NCBI RefSeq assembly: GCF_023101765.2 | Contig: NC_064225.1 | Span: 310,001-374,000, forward strand | DNA: 64,000 bases | Source of the DNA: Spodoptera frugiperda | Taxonomy: Eukaryota; Arthropoda; Insecta; Lepidoptera; Noctuidae | Direction of reading: 5' to 3' | Shown: piece by piece, positions 23,417 through 38,400 of the stretch | Layout: every line of letters begins with the position of its first letter | Numbering within the stretch: position 1 is the first letter of the stretch | Notes under the pieces: generated by a model | What the model saw: the letters and a program-made list of their open reading frames with translations, nothing else | The model's database searches: none | Told to the model about the DNA's origin: nothing | Program-made: the position numbers and the translations under genes

Positions 23417-26400
23417 CTCCGAAATAAGACCAAAGTCATAATAACAAACTCGTGCGAACATTCCGCGCGGTTCGATAATAGTATAATTTATTCTAACTCG
23501 CTTTAAGTAGGTGAGTGATAAACGATATCACTATTGCATGTATTTACGACAGTCTACCACTTAAATGCTTCCTTCATTCTTATACATATATGACTAGATA
23601 CTTCCTCGCGGCTTCACCCGCTCTGCTCGGCTCCTTTTGACCGTAGCGTGATGTTTTATAACCTACTAGCGACCCGCCCCAGCTTCGCATGGGTGCAATG
23701 GTGATATTATACATATAAAACTTCCTCTTGAATCACTCTATCTATTCAAAATCCGTTGTGTAGTTTTAAAGATTTAAGCATACAAAGGTACATAGGGACG
23801 GAGAAAGGGACTTTGTTTTATACTGTATAGAGATAACCTTTTTCAATAAATGTACTATCCAACACAAGGACTAGTAGTTTCGGAGATTAGCGAGCTAATC
23901 TCCGAAACTACTAGTCCGATTTCAATAATTCTTATTCAATAATTCTTATTTCAATAATTCTAAAACTCCTTTGCTAATCTCTAAATCGGAACTACTGGTC
24001 CGATTTGAATAATTCTTTACATGTTGGATAGTGCATTTATTTAGGAAGGCTAGGCTATAAAAATGTAACTAGTGTTTGTTATACAATGTGATAGGGTTCG
24101 GACTTCTAACCCGTTAAGGCTGAATACTACATCTAATTTTATGGACAAAAGTCGGGGGTCGAATGGGTCGAACCCCCTCCCCCTTAAAGTTATGGCTATT
24201 TTAATATTTTTCCTACTTTATGTGATATCAAAGGCTGTATGCGTCGTAGAAACAAAAAAAAAACGACAAACGGTAGCTAATAATCTTGGCTAACTAATTC
24301 ATTACTTTTTTCATATGTTTGATAATGTTTTGGTGAGAAAAAAATAAATTCTGAATAATTTTTACCGAAAATATCGCTATGTTTCAATATTTTTTATTGG
24401 GGGTTCAACCCCCCATATTATCTTTTTTGTCCATAAAATTAGATGTAGTATTCAGCCTTAACGGGTTAGAAGTCTCGCCCCTATCACATTGTATATTGCT
24501 ATACATATCATGTAATTGAATTACATCGGGACCTAGTAAGTACTGTTTACCATTTGAATGAATTACAAGGTAATTGCACTCATTAAAGAACTAAGCTGAC
24601 TAGAACGAAACACTATAGGAACATTGTTAAACAATGAATGACACATTTCAGTACAACAAAACCCACTGAATTCAGTGGTCTGTTTAGAAGTGACGTCACA
24701 ATGGATGCTTTGCATTGGTAATTCATTTAGATTTTCAACTCAAACGCATTCATTGCTTCATTTATTCCTAAGGTGCCTAAACGGCTAATGCCCAAATACT
24801 CAAACGCTACTCAATTTTAAGACGCTTTCAAATGTAGTTCTGTCACTATCAATTCTTTATAAAATGACAGAGATAGCATGATATTTAAGTACAACTTAAA
24901 ATTGAGTAGCTTTTGATTATTCGGGCGTTAATCTGTCAAATGATTTTAACGTATTTACGACTCTATTATTAAATGTTAAAGTTGATATTCTGTTAACTGA
25001 TTTTAAGAGGATTGTAACTTCACCTCAACAACCTTTAAATTCCTAACCCCCAAAAGGCCGGCAAGGCACTTTTAACGCCTCTGGTGTTTCAAGTATATTT
25101 GGGCGGCGGCGATTTCTTACCATCAGGTGATTTCATAAAAAAAATCGTATGTTTTTCTTGTGTTATGGATGTGCTTATCTGATATGTATGCAGCTACCCG
25201 CGGCCGCACTTATTTACCTATATCTGCACCTGTGCATACATACAAAACATGTAGACTTATGTACTATACAGGGTGTAACAGAATACCCATATACATCAAG
25301 AAGCACTGAAGAATACAGGTTCAATAGAATCTCTCCACAAAGTTTCAGCTTAAAATACTTTAAAAAAAAATTGGCACCAAATACTTGATGTCGCATGGTT
25401 TTTGATTTTAAATCATCATACAAACGTATCATAACACTACAGGGATCACTCGCTAATTACAAAACATTTCTTCTGTAAATCTGATCGCCTAGTACCTGTA
25501 TCTACCTAATTTTGATGTTCGGTTTCTGGAATTTTATGTATTGGAAAAATTCATATCTTCGTTCCATGAAAACATGAGTTTAAAAAACCCTTCCCGTATC
25601 GTTTGTTATGTTATCTAGAAACCGTGCACTTAATATGTATACCCCCTTTTTGTTACACCGTGTATACAACTACATAGCGTATTTCTTGTAAACGACAGTG
25701 ATGCATAGCTAGTTACATATTGACAGTAAACTTGGCACCGTATAAAAATATTTCTTTATGTTTTGTGTTAGGCTTCGTATGAAAAAATATTGTGAAATCT
25801 ATGACATATCCTTGTTTTTACAGGAATTTTGATAAAGGTAAACCAGTGATGGGGAATCGATGACACGCGTGCCCTCAATGGCTCGTGTGTCATTGATGGC
25901 ATGCAACACAAAATTTTGGACACGTCATTGATTGTCGTATATTACAAAATTAGTCCTATGCCAGTCGTTATTCTCAGATATGAATAACATTAAATATTCA
26001 GGTACACAAAATGACTCCAGTTCAACATGAATTTTGATTAACGAACTAACAAAATATAAAAAAATCTAATTATAAAGACACGTAGGACCGTAAAGGTTCG
26101 CCATCTCTGGTATAGACTAATCCGGAGTTATAACTAATCTGTTTCTGACTGCCGTGCTGAGAGTCGTTTAAAGGTTACTTAACCCAGTCTTTGCCAGAAC
26201 AAACAAACAGATAGACAGTTGAGGATTTCCATGAGTGGCGCTGATCGCTTAATCATCTGCTAGTATACCACCTATTCCATAAAAAACAAAACGTAATAGA
26301 CATAATGCAAATTTAAATTGGATTGAATAATCATTTTTATAATAACTTTCGTGAGACATACTAAATATCACGGTTTACTCACGTATTATTAATGTAGTAC

Positions 26401-29400
26401 TCACATATCAGAGCTTTTCTCCAATAATTTACATGGGTAAACCGTATTTTTTAGTTAATTCATGATTATCGTCAGCGCGACAATCGCCGCGTTGTGTGTC
26501 ACGGAATGCTGCTCATGAATATGAGCCACTAGCATGGCTTGAAACTAGTCGAGTTCCTCGTCAAACAATTACGTGAGTAAGCCGATAACATAATAATTAA
26601 TCTAGTATGTCTCAGGAAAGTTACAATAAAATTATCGTCTGAAATTGGCTGAAATTACTGTCACTCTCCAATACAACGAGCATAATATGTGTTTGACAAG
26701 TAACTAGTACCAACCATTCATGATTACAATAATTGAGCATGGTCTAACCACCTTTATGTTACAACTACAAGCCGTATCACTATGTCCAATTGTAAATACA
26801 AATTACTTCAAGCGTATAATGAAACTGTGTGAGTTTATCGGAAATTTTACACTAGATTAAGAATAAATGCTTTAGTGCAGTGACTTTGGAGTAGACTGCA
26901 TTTGCCACCACTTCTCTTCCCATGGGTATTATAAGAATCGACAGAAATTTGATGGGCTGCAGTATTGGATCTCCACTGCGATGTCCAAACCATCAGTCAA
27001 ATATTTAGCTGTCATGCTTCTATGGACGAGTACTACTTGTAGTTTCATTTAAGTCATAAGAGGTTTCCCTATACGATATACTCTATAGAAGGTTTTTAGT
27101 CCAACAGTGGACTATACTTGGGTTAATTTTGATGGAGTTTTAGTCAAGTTGAATGATGTTATTGTCTTATTTATTAGGACTACTAACGTCGTCGCAACGT
27201 CACGCCTTTTATTTCCGAAGGGGTAGGCAGAGGTGCACATTACGGCAATAGGATTACATTTTTTTTTTATAAAAACGTTGCCCCACATGAGGATTTTCTC
27301 CTGTGTCGTGGGTGCGTTTACAAACATACAATTTCACATGCACATGACACCCAGACCCGGAACAACAATCTGTGGATCACACAAAGAGTTGTTCCGTGCG
27401 GGAATCGAACCAGCGACACGTTGCACGGCAGCCAATTGCCCAGCCACCGCGCCAACCGTGCAATCATTCTGGCCGCTCTGTATCACTATCCTTACATACT
27501 ATTTACCTTTCATGCACCTGAACAAACATGTTTTAGTACACATATATCAATAGTTATAGATTGCAAACAATGACGTCATCGCCATGATAACTGCGGTTTA
27601 TCAACGATAACAGTGGCTGTGTTGTGTAGCGCTGTCAGATTGTGTTGATAACATGGTAACCAGTCGTATATTACAATAATAAATATATTATTTTATGTAT
27701 TTTATGCTAGGTATTGTTCAAATTACCTGTTATCCTTAGTATGAGTTTGCTTTATGTACAAAGTAATCCAAACGAGAGCACGTTCGGCGCTCTGACTGGC
27801 CGGCTTGAATAAACCAACCAATCAGAGTGCTGAACGCGATTAATTTAAACGTAGAACGGTGTAATGCAACTAGTACCAAAACATCACATCACAAATCAAC
27901 AGCTTATAAGTTTTGCCCGACCCGGGAATCGTACCCGAGACCCCATGTTTGGCAATCGCAGTTGCGACCACTGGACCAGCGAGGCAGTCTTTAATTTTCA
28001 ATTCCTAAATTAGCACTTATTTTGAAAACGATAAGCGTTATTTTTCTTTAACAACCATAACTGGCTTCTTTAAGTTCTTTATTCCTATGTACCTACCTAT
28101 CGAGTATTGTTGAACGTATAGAGGAAATAATTACACGACTTTACATTTCCTACTTACAATCGGTGATAAATAAAATTATACGGGTCCATTGTTTTTGTAT
28201 TTAACCGACTTTTTGTTCGACGAAGTTCGACCGAAGGTTCTCATTTAACCTGTATATACATATATCTACATGCATGTATGTTTATGCGAGATTATCTCGC
28301 TTTTTTCTGAACCGATTTTAATGCGGTTTTCAGTATAGTATTTTTCAGACTTAGAAAAAGGTTTTAGGGATATTACCTGAGTTTAAAATTATGGAGGCGG
28401 AAAGAAAATTTAAAACCCTTCCCCTTTCAAAAATGTTGTATGTCTGTTTGTTCCCGCTAAACTCTAAAATGTCTGGACCGATTTAGACGGAAATTATATT
28501 GCCAGGCAGCTCATCTACTAAGGAATAACATAGGCTACTTTTTATTTTAGAAATAACAAAATCATAAACACAAAATAATTATGTCAGAAGTCAGTATTCT
28601 ATGCGTTCGAAGTCGCGGACAACAGCTAGTATCAAATAGAATTAATTGTCGAACTGAATATTAATTAAATTATGGTTTCATGGAAAACTGAAGGATAATT
28701 ATAATTTATTATTATTGCTACATTATGGCAATGATTCATCTGTATCTATGTTGTTTTGCTAGACATTTATTGATGACTAATATTAATTTAAATGTCTTGA
28801 AAGAAACCTAATATCCCTGTTCCGTGGCCATTGAAGAGTAAGCCATGTTTCGACACGAATGGGCCGGCTCGACCGAAGTGATACCACGGCCTTACAGAAA
28901 ACCGACGTGAAACAACGCTTGCGTTGTGTGAGTGAGGTTCTTGGAGGCCCAATTACCATCCTTCCCAATCTTCTCAATCGCCGATTTCCCAACAACCTTT
29001 AAATTCCTAACACCCAAAAGGTCGGCAACGCACTTGTAACGCCTCTGGTGTTCCATGGGCGGCGGCAATTGCTTACCATCAGGTGATACGTCTGCTCGTT
29101 TACCGGCTTATATCATAAAAATAACTTATTGGTCTGTAACTAATTACCACGTGAATGTAAACAAAATCCCAAAATCCCAGGTTTTCCTGTTCCAGTACAG
29201 ATTTTGGGGGAATCCTACATTTTGTTGAGTGTTTACACTGCCTAAACAACTTACTAACACCAGTTTCAGCTAATCAAAACAGTGGTTTTGTTACACTTTC
29301 CCTGTTTTTGCCTTGTACCTATTATTGGAAGCAAGTATTAGCTCACACATAGGACCCACTTAGTTTTCAGTCGAATTTCTGTGGTTGGCGACTGGGATTC

Positions 29401-32400
29401 TCCCAGTTGTGCAGTCTCTTTTGTGCCTTTAGGCTAACTAATTCTGTCTCTTGCATTAAATTCAAGGAAATTGGAAATTATAGTTTTATTTTTCTTCTTC
29501 TCCAATAATATCTTGTGATTTATTTCATTGCAAGCAGGGAAGTGGAAACTATTGTCTTTTTTCGGTGTCTCCTCTAATATTTGATTTATTGAGTTGTGGG
29601 ATCCAAGACAGTTATTCATGTATTCAGTGTTTCGGTGTTTTCATGGTTGTATCTACTGTAGATCCTGGCTTGTCCCAAAAACTCTTTCTTTGTTAGTCAG
29701 TCACCTCTATAATACTAGCTTTTACAAGTGGCTTCGCTCGCCCCACCGGTACAAAAACTCTGTGTCAGTCAGCCAAACATCCGATCAGATTTTACATATA
29801 TAATATATCAATCACATCCTCGCCAGGAACCACGTACCATCAGGTGGGACATGCGTATTTTTGCCAACGTCGTGGTATAAAAAAACACATCGAGCTATAA
29901 AAACCAGTATAAACTGACCGTCGAATATATGGAAAGACCATACAAAGCGAGACCATAATAAACTGGATCTGTATAGCTTGATGTGGCCGTGTGTACATGG
30001 ACCCAACCTGAAGGTTATCATTAACTTATGTACTAATTAATGTAATATATTATCTACCAGTAACATCTCGAACGAGACATAATAACTATTTTATTAATTG
30101 CATCGAAGACTCGAGGTCGACCAATTAGCTTATCACCATTTCTTCAAATTATACAGTTGGTACAGACTCTTTTGTACTCTATTACAAAGGCCATAGGATT
30201 GAAATTCAATTGAAGTTATTGGTCAAATTAGTATAGTTTGATGTGCTGGTGTATTACAGTTTAATTATTTACTTTTTTCCTTTTTTTACTCGACTGCTAA
30301 TAGAAAGAGCGAGGTAAAGATACACATTAAAATAAACATTCAATTTCCTACTGTTGCTGCAACAGAAAGTATTAGAATATTACTTTTCCTGATTCACATT
30401 TTCAGCCTATAAGTGGCCACTACTGACCAAAGACCTCTTTCTCACACGGAGAAGGTTTGAGCATTAATCACCATGCTTGCTCAACGCGGGTTGGCGATTT
30501 CAAACTTATAATTAGAAATTATAAGCCCAGGTTTCCTCACGATATTTTCCTTCACCGTTAGTCAGTGGTGTCTAAATAATCTTAGAAAGTACGTGTAACT
30601 CGGAAGAAGTTACATTGGTACTTGCTATTGCACTTTGCTTCACTGACGGACAAACTGACAGACATTTCTTTATTTGTTGACGTTTTAAAAGCTGCTAAAT
30701 ATATGATTTAATTGCCATAAATGATTTGACTTTGACTTTGGTACATTTTGAACCCGTTTCGTTAAACCTCCGGGCCACTACGACGATAATTTCCCTTAAG
30801 GTAATGCAATCGCGTCATCGGTCTAAATTAATAATATTGAGTAAATAAATAGCTGAAGTTAAACAAACAATAAACAGATGAGTAATTGTTTGTATTTATA
30901 CCCATGATGAAATAGGTCGATGCGGTTTACTTTTGACTGACAAACATCTATTTTAAAACAATTCATTATTATATTTGTGGCCAAATTCATGAAAATAAAT
31001 CTGATTTTTTTATTGTCAATTTCTATGAATAATGACTGTTTTGAGAGGCCTTTTTTGGTATTATACAAAAGTGCTAAAACATCGTGGTAGCACGTAGGTT
31101 TAAAACCGCTTCTCATGCATGAGTGTGCAGGTTCGAAGCCTACCAACAGCAATTAACAATGTGACATTTTCCGAGTTATATGTACTTTCTAAGATTATTT
31201 ATTTAGACACCACTGACAAACGGTGAAGGAAAACATCATGAGGAAACCTGGGCTTATAATTTCTAATTATAAATTTGAAATCACTAACCCGTATTAGGCA
31301 AGCGTGGTTATTAATGCTCAAACCTTCTCCGTGTTAGAAGAGGCTTTTGGTCAGCTGTGGCCACTTATGGGCTGTTGATGTGTCTTTTTTTGAGGGGCGA
31401 ACGTCATCCAATTACTTCTCCCGCCTTGGGCGAGGTGGAAGGGAGTGTCAGACTCTTACTGACTAAAAACCACCCCGTTCCTAGTCCTGTCTTTCGAGCC
31501 GGAGCCCCGGTAAGCCCGCTAGGTAGTCCGCAGCTCCGGATGTGTGTACTAGAAACAAGAGTTGTTCAGTTTCATAGCTTGAAAACTGCAAGGTTTAGAG
31601 CTAATTCTATGCACAACCTATCCATTACCTCGACATAGCCTTGTCTTGAAAGAAAAATAACATACTTCTATATAATGACTCAGTGATAACAGCTACTATA
31701 ATAAAACTGAATATTAATTCCAATGACTTTACTTGTATATTACAAGTTGTTTATGTATGAGTACATAAATAGTCCGCCATTACTCGTTACTCATCACATT
31801 ACTGTGTTATTGTGGTTTGGCTCCTGAAAAATATTTCTATTGAATTACTTTTTGTTATTTTGTCCTACTATATTATAGTTGGTCATGTGACCTCTTTGTT
31901 ACAGGAACTGAGTAAAGTTATTTATTTAGTTTATTAATTTAAATTCTATTTCAATGTAATTAAGACTGACTTTCGATTAAAGGTGTTTTTTTAGCAGACA
32001 TGTCCTATGGTATGTTGCTGTAGATGCGGTTGGCTTCCACCAATCATATTCATTGGTACCTACACATAGCTTAGCTTATGAAATGGGTTCAACTTAGATA
32101 TGTTTTATATGCATTTACAGACATTTAAATTGCGGTTATTTAAAATATCAAGTACCTACTATTAAAGTAACAGTTAATATTTTCCTGAACAAATTGCTTC
32201 AGAACTAAAGATGACAACATATTTATTAATAGAAGTATTTATAGTATAACTATAACCACTATATTTCTCAGTAAGTTCAATTTAATTAATTTTGATGTAA
32301 GAGCGGCAACGTCGCGATGACTCTCGTGGGTCCTATTTCTATATAAATACAAGTTAGTTGTTCAATTTTGTTGCTAAATGTAACCATAAATGAATAAAAC

Positions 32401-35400
32401 GATTTGTCTAATACTTCTTGTAATTGAATAAAACTTCTTCAAAGAAATTTAAGAAGTAAGCATCGGTCTATAGGCTGTTATTGTAAAGTATGTTTTAAAC
32501 ACATATTAATAGCATCTAATTTCCTTGTTACAGCGCAAGAAGGCGATGCAAATCCAGATTACTTTGCAAATGACTACGACGCTTTATACGACTCATATGT
32601 GGATACCAGTGATGAAAACACTGACTTAAAACAAGTAGATGCTAGTAAGTCAGTGGAAACAGATGATGTACAACAGGACCCAGACACACAACCTCTACCA
32701 GCAGCTGACGATGGTGCTGATCCAGCAGCAGACTCTAACGCCATACCAGACTATCAGATCGAAGACAACAGGTCCAAGGAACAAGTTGAAGACAATCAAG
32801 AGCTACCAGCTGAAGAAGAAAAAGTAGAAGACAAAAGTCTAGAAGAACACAAAGTTCTACCCCTAGGAGCACCTGAACCAGATAATGAAGAATACCCAGA
32901 CTTTGAGGCTGATAATCCTCTATGGCGCGACGCAGTAGCTGATATAGCAGATGATGTTGACCCACTACCAGTGCCAGAAGCTGAAAATGACGAAGAAATT
33001 TTTAAAGAGACTGAAGATATTCTAAACAATGACAAAGATTCTTTAGATGAAGAGAAAGTGCCAGAAGAGACAGCCGCTAGTGAAAAAAATATAGATAACA
33101 TCATTGAGGAGACAAACAAACTTTTGGCTGAAATGAGTGATGAGTTTGATAACAAAGATTTTGATACTTCTCAAGAACAGGACCAAGAGAAGAGCGAAGA
33201 AGACATTTTCAATGAAAAGCCTGAAGACTCTGAGGAAGACACACCTGCAAAAGTATACGCTGACCTCAACGCTGATTTGGATAAATTAATTGAAACATTT
33301 AATAAATTAAGTGAAGATGTTTCAAATGAAGATAAAGAAAACGAAGATCTTGATAAGGTTTTGTCAGAAGCTGTTGATCAAGAACCGGAGGATCCGAAGC
33401 AAGCTGATGAACCTCTTGATGCATTTGTAGCTGATGATGATATTGCAGCTGATGAGGATATTGATGCTGATGAGGATATTGAAGCTGATGAGAATATTGT
33501 TGATGATGAACAGAAAGATGATGAGCAGAAAGATGATGAACTCTTCAGTGATGAATTAGGAGCAGATGAGAATATTGTTTCCACCGAAAACAAAGATGAT
33601 ACCGACTATGTCGAGATCCAAGACAGCAACCTGTCAGAAATATTTGCTGAAAACGAGAAAGATGAGAATAAAACTGAGTCAAAGGAAGTCGACGAAAACG
33701 TTAAACAAGAGAAAAATACTACAATGTCTCCTTCCCCTCAAGAAATTGAGGAGGAGAAGAAAATAATCGACTACGTTGATAATTACGATGAGCTCACTGA
33801 CACTGAACCAAACGCTGATGATGATATCGACAGTATTATCAAACAGATATTCAATGAAGATGTCAAAGAGCCACAACCATACGGAGACGACGGTCTAGTT
33901 GATGAGAAACGAACTGAAAACGCAGATGCAGTTGTGTTTGAAACAACTACAGCAAGTGTTGAGGATACTACTGAACAGAAGACGAAGATGGTCGATGATT
34001 TGAACAGTGATGAGCTCGAACAGCTGAGGATACAGTTCATCGCTACTCATCAGGAAGAATTAGACCCTAATTCTGAAAGCTTTGCTAAGAATGTGGCACC
34101 TATCCACATTACCTTGTCAGTAGATACACCTACCGTTATAGAATCCCCTAACTTCCCTAATCCCTACGAACCAAACAACATCGTTGATTGGATTCTAGAT
34201 GGATCCGGCCAAGGCATTGAGCTAAACATTACCAGCTTAAATCTCAATTCTGTTGTGGGCGACTTTCTGCTCATCAAACCAGGTAAGCTTATAACAACAT
34301 AACGTCACGCTTTTTTATCCCCGAAGGGGTAGAGCTGCACATTACGGCACGTAATGCCGCTATACAATGTACACCCACTTTTCACTATTTGTGTTATAAG
34401 TCCCATGTAATAGGGGGTGAGCCTATTGCCATATACTGGGCACGATTCCAGACTCTGTGCTACCACTGAGAAATTTTCGAAAAACCGAAAAAAGCCCAGC
34501 AATACTTTGCCCGATAAACTTTTTCCAAGTTTTAAGTACTTTCTAATTTTATTTAGACACCTATGATATAAGGTAAAGGTGGATATCGAAGAAACCTGGA
34601 CTTGTAATTTCTAATTATATAAGTATGATGTCGCAGACCCGTCCTAAGCATGCATAGTGAATTAATCCACAAACATTAGAACTTAAGACGGGATATATAC
34701 CATGTTTATTTATGTCTATGAATTTCCGATATTTCGGCATTGTTGCAAGCGCCATGATCACGGATGAACTGGAGTATATGCGTATAGAAATGAAGTATAT
34801 AATTAAACATGGAACAATAATTAACATCATTAGCGATGCGGACGATTTAAATTAGTTTTTATTGGTTTTTTTAGTTATTTCTAAGTTGTATATATAAAAT
34901 AAATGTAATTGATATTCTGTTAATGAATCTTAACTACATATTAAACATGGTAAATATCCCGTCATAACTTCTAATGTGAGTAGTGACCATGTCAGTTTAA
35001 AACAGCAGTAGGACAACTAGAGGTTGATGACGTCACCGCAGTAAATGTTGATGATGATAATAACTCGTGGTTACTTTCAGGCGGTCTCGATGCTACTGGT
35101 TCTGATGGGATTGTATTCGCGCATCGTTTGGTATCAGAACGCAAGTACAGGTTCACTGGCGTGGACCGCCTGTTCATCAGGTTCCAATCGAACAACATTG
35201 CCGCAGCATGGCAGACTGCAACTGGATTCAGTCTATCTGTTAAACTGATGTGTAAGTTTTATTTTATTCAATACTAGCTTAATCTATCCGGAGCTGCGGA
35301 CTGCCTAGCGGGTTTACCGGGGCTCCGGCTCGAAAAGCAGGAGAAGGAACGGGGTGGTTTTTAGTCAGTAAGAGTCTGACACTCCTTCTCGCCTCGCCCA

Positions 35401-38400
35401 AGGCGGGAGAGTCATTGGATGATTTTCCCCCTTAAAAAAAAGGTTAATCTATCCTTGCTCCAATTTTCATCCTGATTCAGTAACAAACATACAGACAATG
35501 TGAATGAATGTGTGGACATATAATTTCTAATTATATATTTGAAATCGCCAACCCGCATTGAGCAAGCGTGTTGATTAAAGCTCAAACCTTCTCCGTGTGA
35601 TAAGAGATCTTTGGTCAGCAGTTGCTATTTATTATTATGATTTTCCCTGATTTCCTGCTTTTCTTTGCTATAAACCTCACGAAGCCCAATACCTTTCCAA
35701 CGAATGCAAAACTGTAGAAATCGGTTCGTGCGTTCTGGGGCCTTAGTCTGCTATTACAATTGTGTCAGAATGGTCGATCACTGAGCAGTGCAAGAGGAAC
35801 GGAGCTATGTAGGTTGTATAGCTCCATCCCTCTCGCACTGCTCAGACTAAGGCCCCTGGGGTTATAGCGTCAGGAAGGAAAACCCGACTTATTTTTATAT
35901 TACGTTAATAATATCAAAGAGTAGAGATGATAATACTTCGAACTATCTTCCAGGGCCTCTCCCAGAACTTGTCGAAGAACTGCCTGATGCTGAGGCGGTC
36001 ATCGAGCCACCACGGGAGACTCTGACCCTGAACCTCGCTGGCCTCACGTTGGCCCAATTCAAGGTCATTAAGGATGACTTCAGGCTAATGCTAGCGGACA
36101 TGGCCAAGGCATATATCAATGACAACAATATTGAACTAGGATTAAACACCACGTAAGTACCTTTTGTTATTTTAAAGGCCAAATTTTTCTTTTTACAAGT
36201 AAACGGTGCCCTAAACTAGGGCTTTCCCTGTGTCGTAGGTACGTTTACAAACATGCAAGTTCATATACACATGACACCCAGACCCAAAACAACAATAATT
36301 TGTGGAATAGAGTTGCTCCGTGCGAGAATCGCACCCGCTACACGTGGCGTAGTAGCAGGTTCAACCGATTTTGGTGTGGTTTTGATAAAAATGTTTGTTG
36401 TTTTAGATTTTAGTAAATTAACCGATTTAAAAGAATATATTTTCGGTATTAGTAAAGTCTGGGAGAGCCAGGCTTCGGTACGAATGGGTCGGCTCGACCG
36501 GAGTAATACCACGGCCTCACAGAAAACCGACGTACAATGCTTGCATTGTATTTCGTTGTATAAGTGAGGTTATCCATAGACCCAATTACCCCCTTTTAAT
36601 CCCCGATTCCCCAACAACAACATTCCTAACCCCCAAAAGGCCGGCAACGCACTTGTAACGCGTCTAGTGTTTCGGGTGTCCATGGGCGGCGGGGATTGCT
36701 TACCATCAGGTGATCAGTCTGCTCGTTTACCGGCTTACCCTGAAAAAGCTAAGGTTCTACCTGATTGTATATGAATTATAAGGCGTATCATAAAATCACC
36801 TACGCATTACCTTTTGCGAATGAAAATTGTGTCATATGTGTATGTATATAGGTTCTATAATGAAATATCAATTAGGTTTATACTTAATTGATTCGAAGTT
36901 AATAACTACATCGCCATTATAACTTGAACTCTCATCGTAAACATCTTAGTCACCGTCACGGGTCAACGTTTTTTAGACCTTAATATTATCAGTATAAATA
37001 TAAAATTGTATTGTTTTATCGCCCCTTTGTCTAGGACGTCTCTTTACGATAATCCGGTGATATGTTATCTGAACTGAATCATCGAAAACACAAAACATTT
37101 TTGTTTTAACCGACTTCAAATAAAGGAGGTTATCTATAAGACACGTTTGTGTACACGTAGTGCGAATTACAATAATCTATTTATTTTGGGCTTGTAAACG
37201 AATCATTTTATAATGTCTATATATAAATACAGGTATATTTATTAATACAATAGAATAAAGTGTGGGAGAGCCATGCTTCGGTACTGCTGGGCCGGCTCGA
37301 CCGGAGTGATACCACGACCTCACAGAAAACCGACGTGAAACAACGCTTGCGTTGAGTTTCATCGCGTAAGGGAGGTTAAAGGAGGTCCAAATACCTCCTT
37401 TCCCCATCTTTCCAGTCCCGGACTTCCCAACAACCCTTAAATTCCTAATCCCCAAAAGCCGGCAATGTCTCTGGGGTTGCGGGTGTCTATTGGCGGCGCC
37501 GATAACTTAAGATCAGCTGATCCGTCTGCTCGTTTACCATAAAAAAGTACATTTCTCAGAAACTACTGATTCAATAATGATAATCCATTTGTTTTGACAG
37601 TTTTCTACATGAATCTAAAACAAAAAACTCATTTTAAAACGAAAACTCACCAAACATACTCAACCATATTTAGTAAAAAATATCTGATAACATTCTAATA
37701 ATGAATACAAATATTATAAGACTTGTAAATATTATCAGTCCGGACGATCATTTGCCAGAAATTTAAAAGTAATGTCCACATCTAATCTCAATCTGCAATT
37801 GAAAACAAAAGGAAGTAATGTGTTTCATGTCTCCGATACACGATACATGACGAATTATTTCACAATATTATACTAGCTTCTGCCTGTGACTTTTTTTATA
37901 ACGTCACGCTTTTAACCCCCGAAGGGGTAGGCAGAGGTGCACATTATGGCACATAATGCCAATGTACACCCACTTTTCACCATTTGTGTTATAAGTCCCA
38001 TGTAATAGGCGGTGAGCCTATTGCCATATACCGGGCACAATTCCAGACTCCGTGCTACCACTGAGAAATTTTCGAAAAACCGAAAAAAGTCCAATAATAC
38101 TTCGCCCGACCCGGGAATCGAACCCGAGGCCCCTTGCCCGGCAGTCAAACTTGCAACCACTCGGCCTACTAGGCAGAATCGAACTAATTTTTCCGAAAAA
38201 ATTTTTAACTTACTTTATGTCATTAGGTACTTTAAAAAAATGTATTGCGCTAGTAGTGGCAAATTTCATCAAAATTAGCTCGTTTAATGGGATTTCTGAA
38301 ATTATTAGAACCACCAGTAGTTCCAGAGATAACGTGTTCAAACAAACAAACATGCTCTTTAGATTTGTACAATATGTTAACTAACAGAGGGCGTTCCTTT

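Noticed and set aside
32796..33155. Antisense Ser-rich frames over exon 2
   Set aside because: They arise from the complement of Asp/Glu codons.
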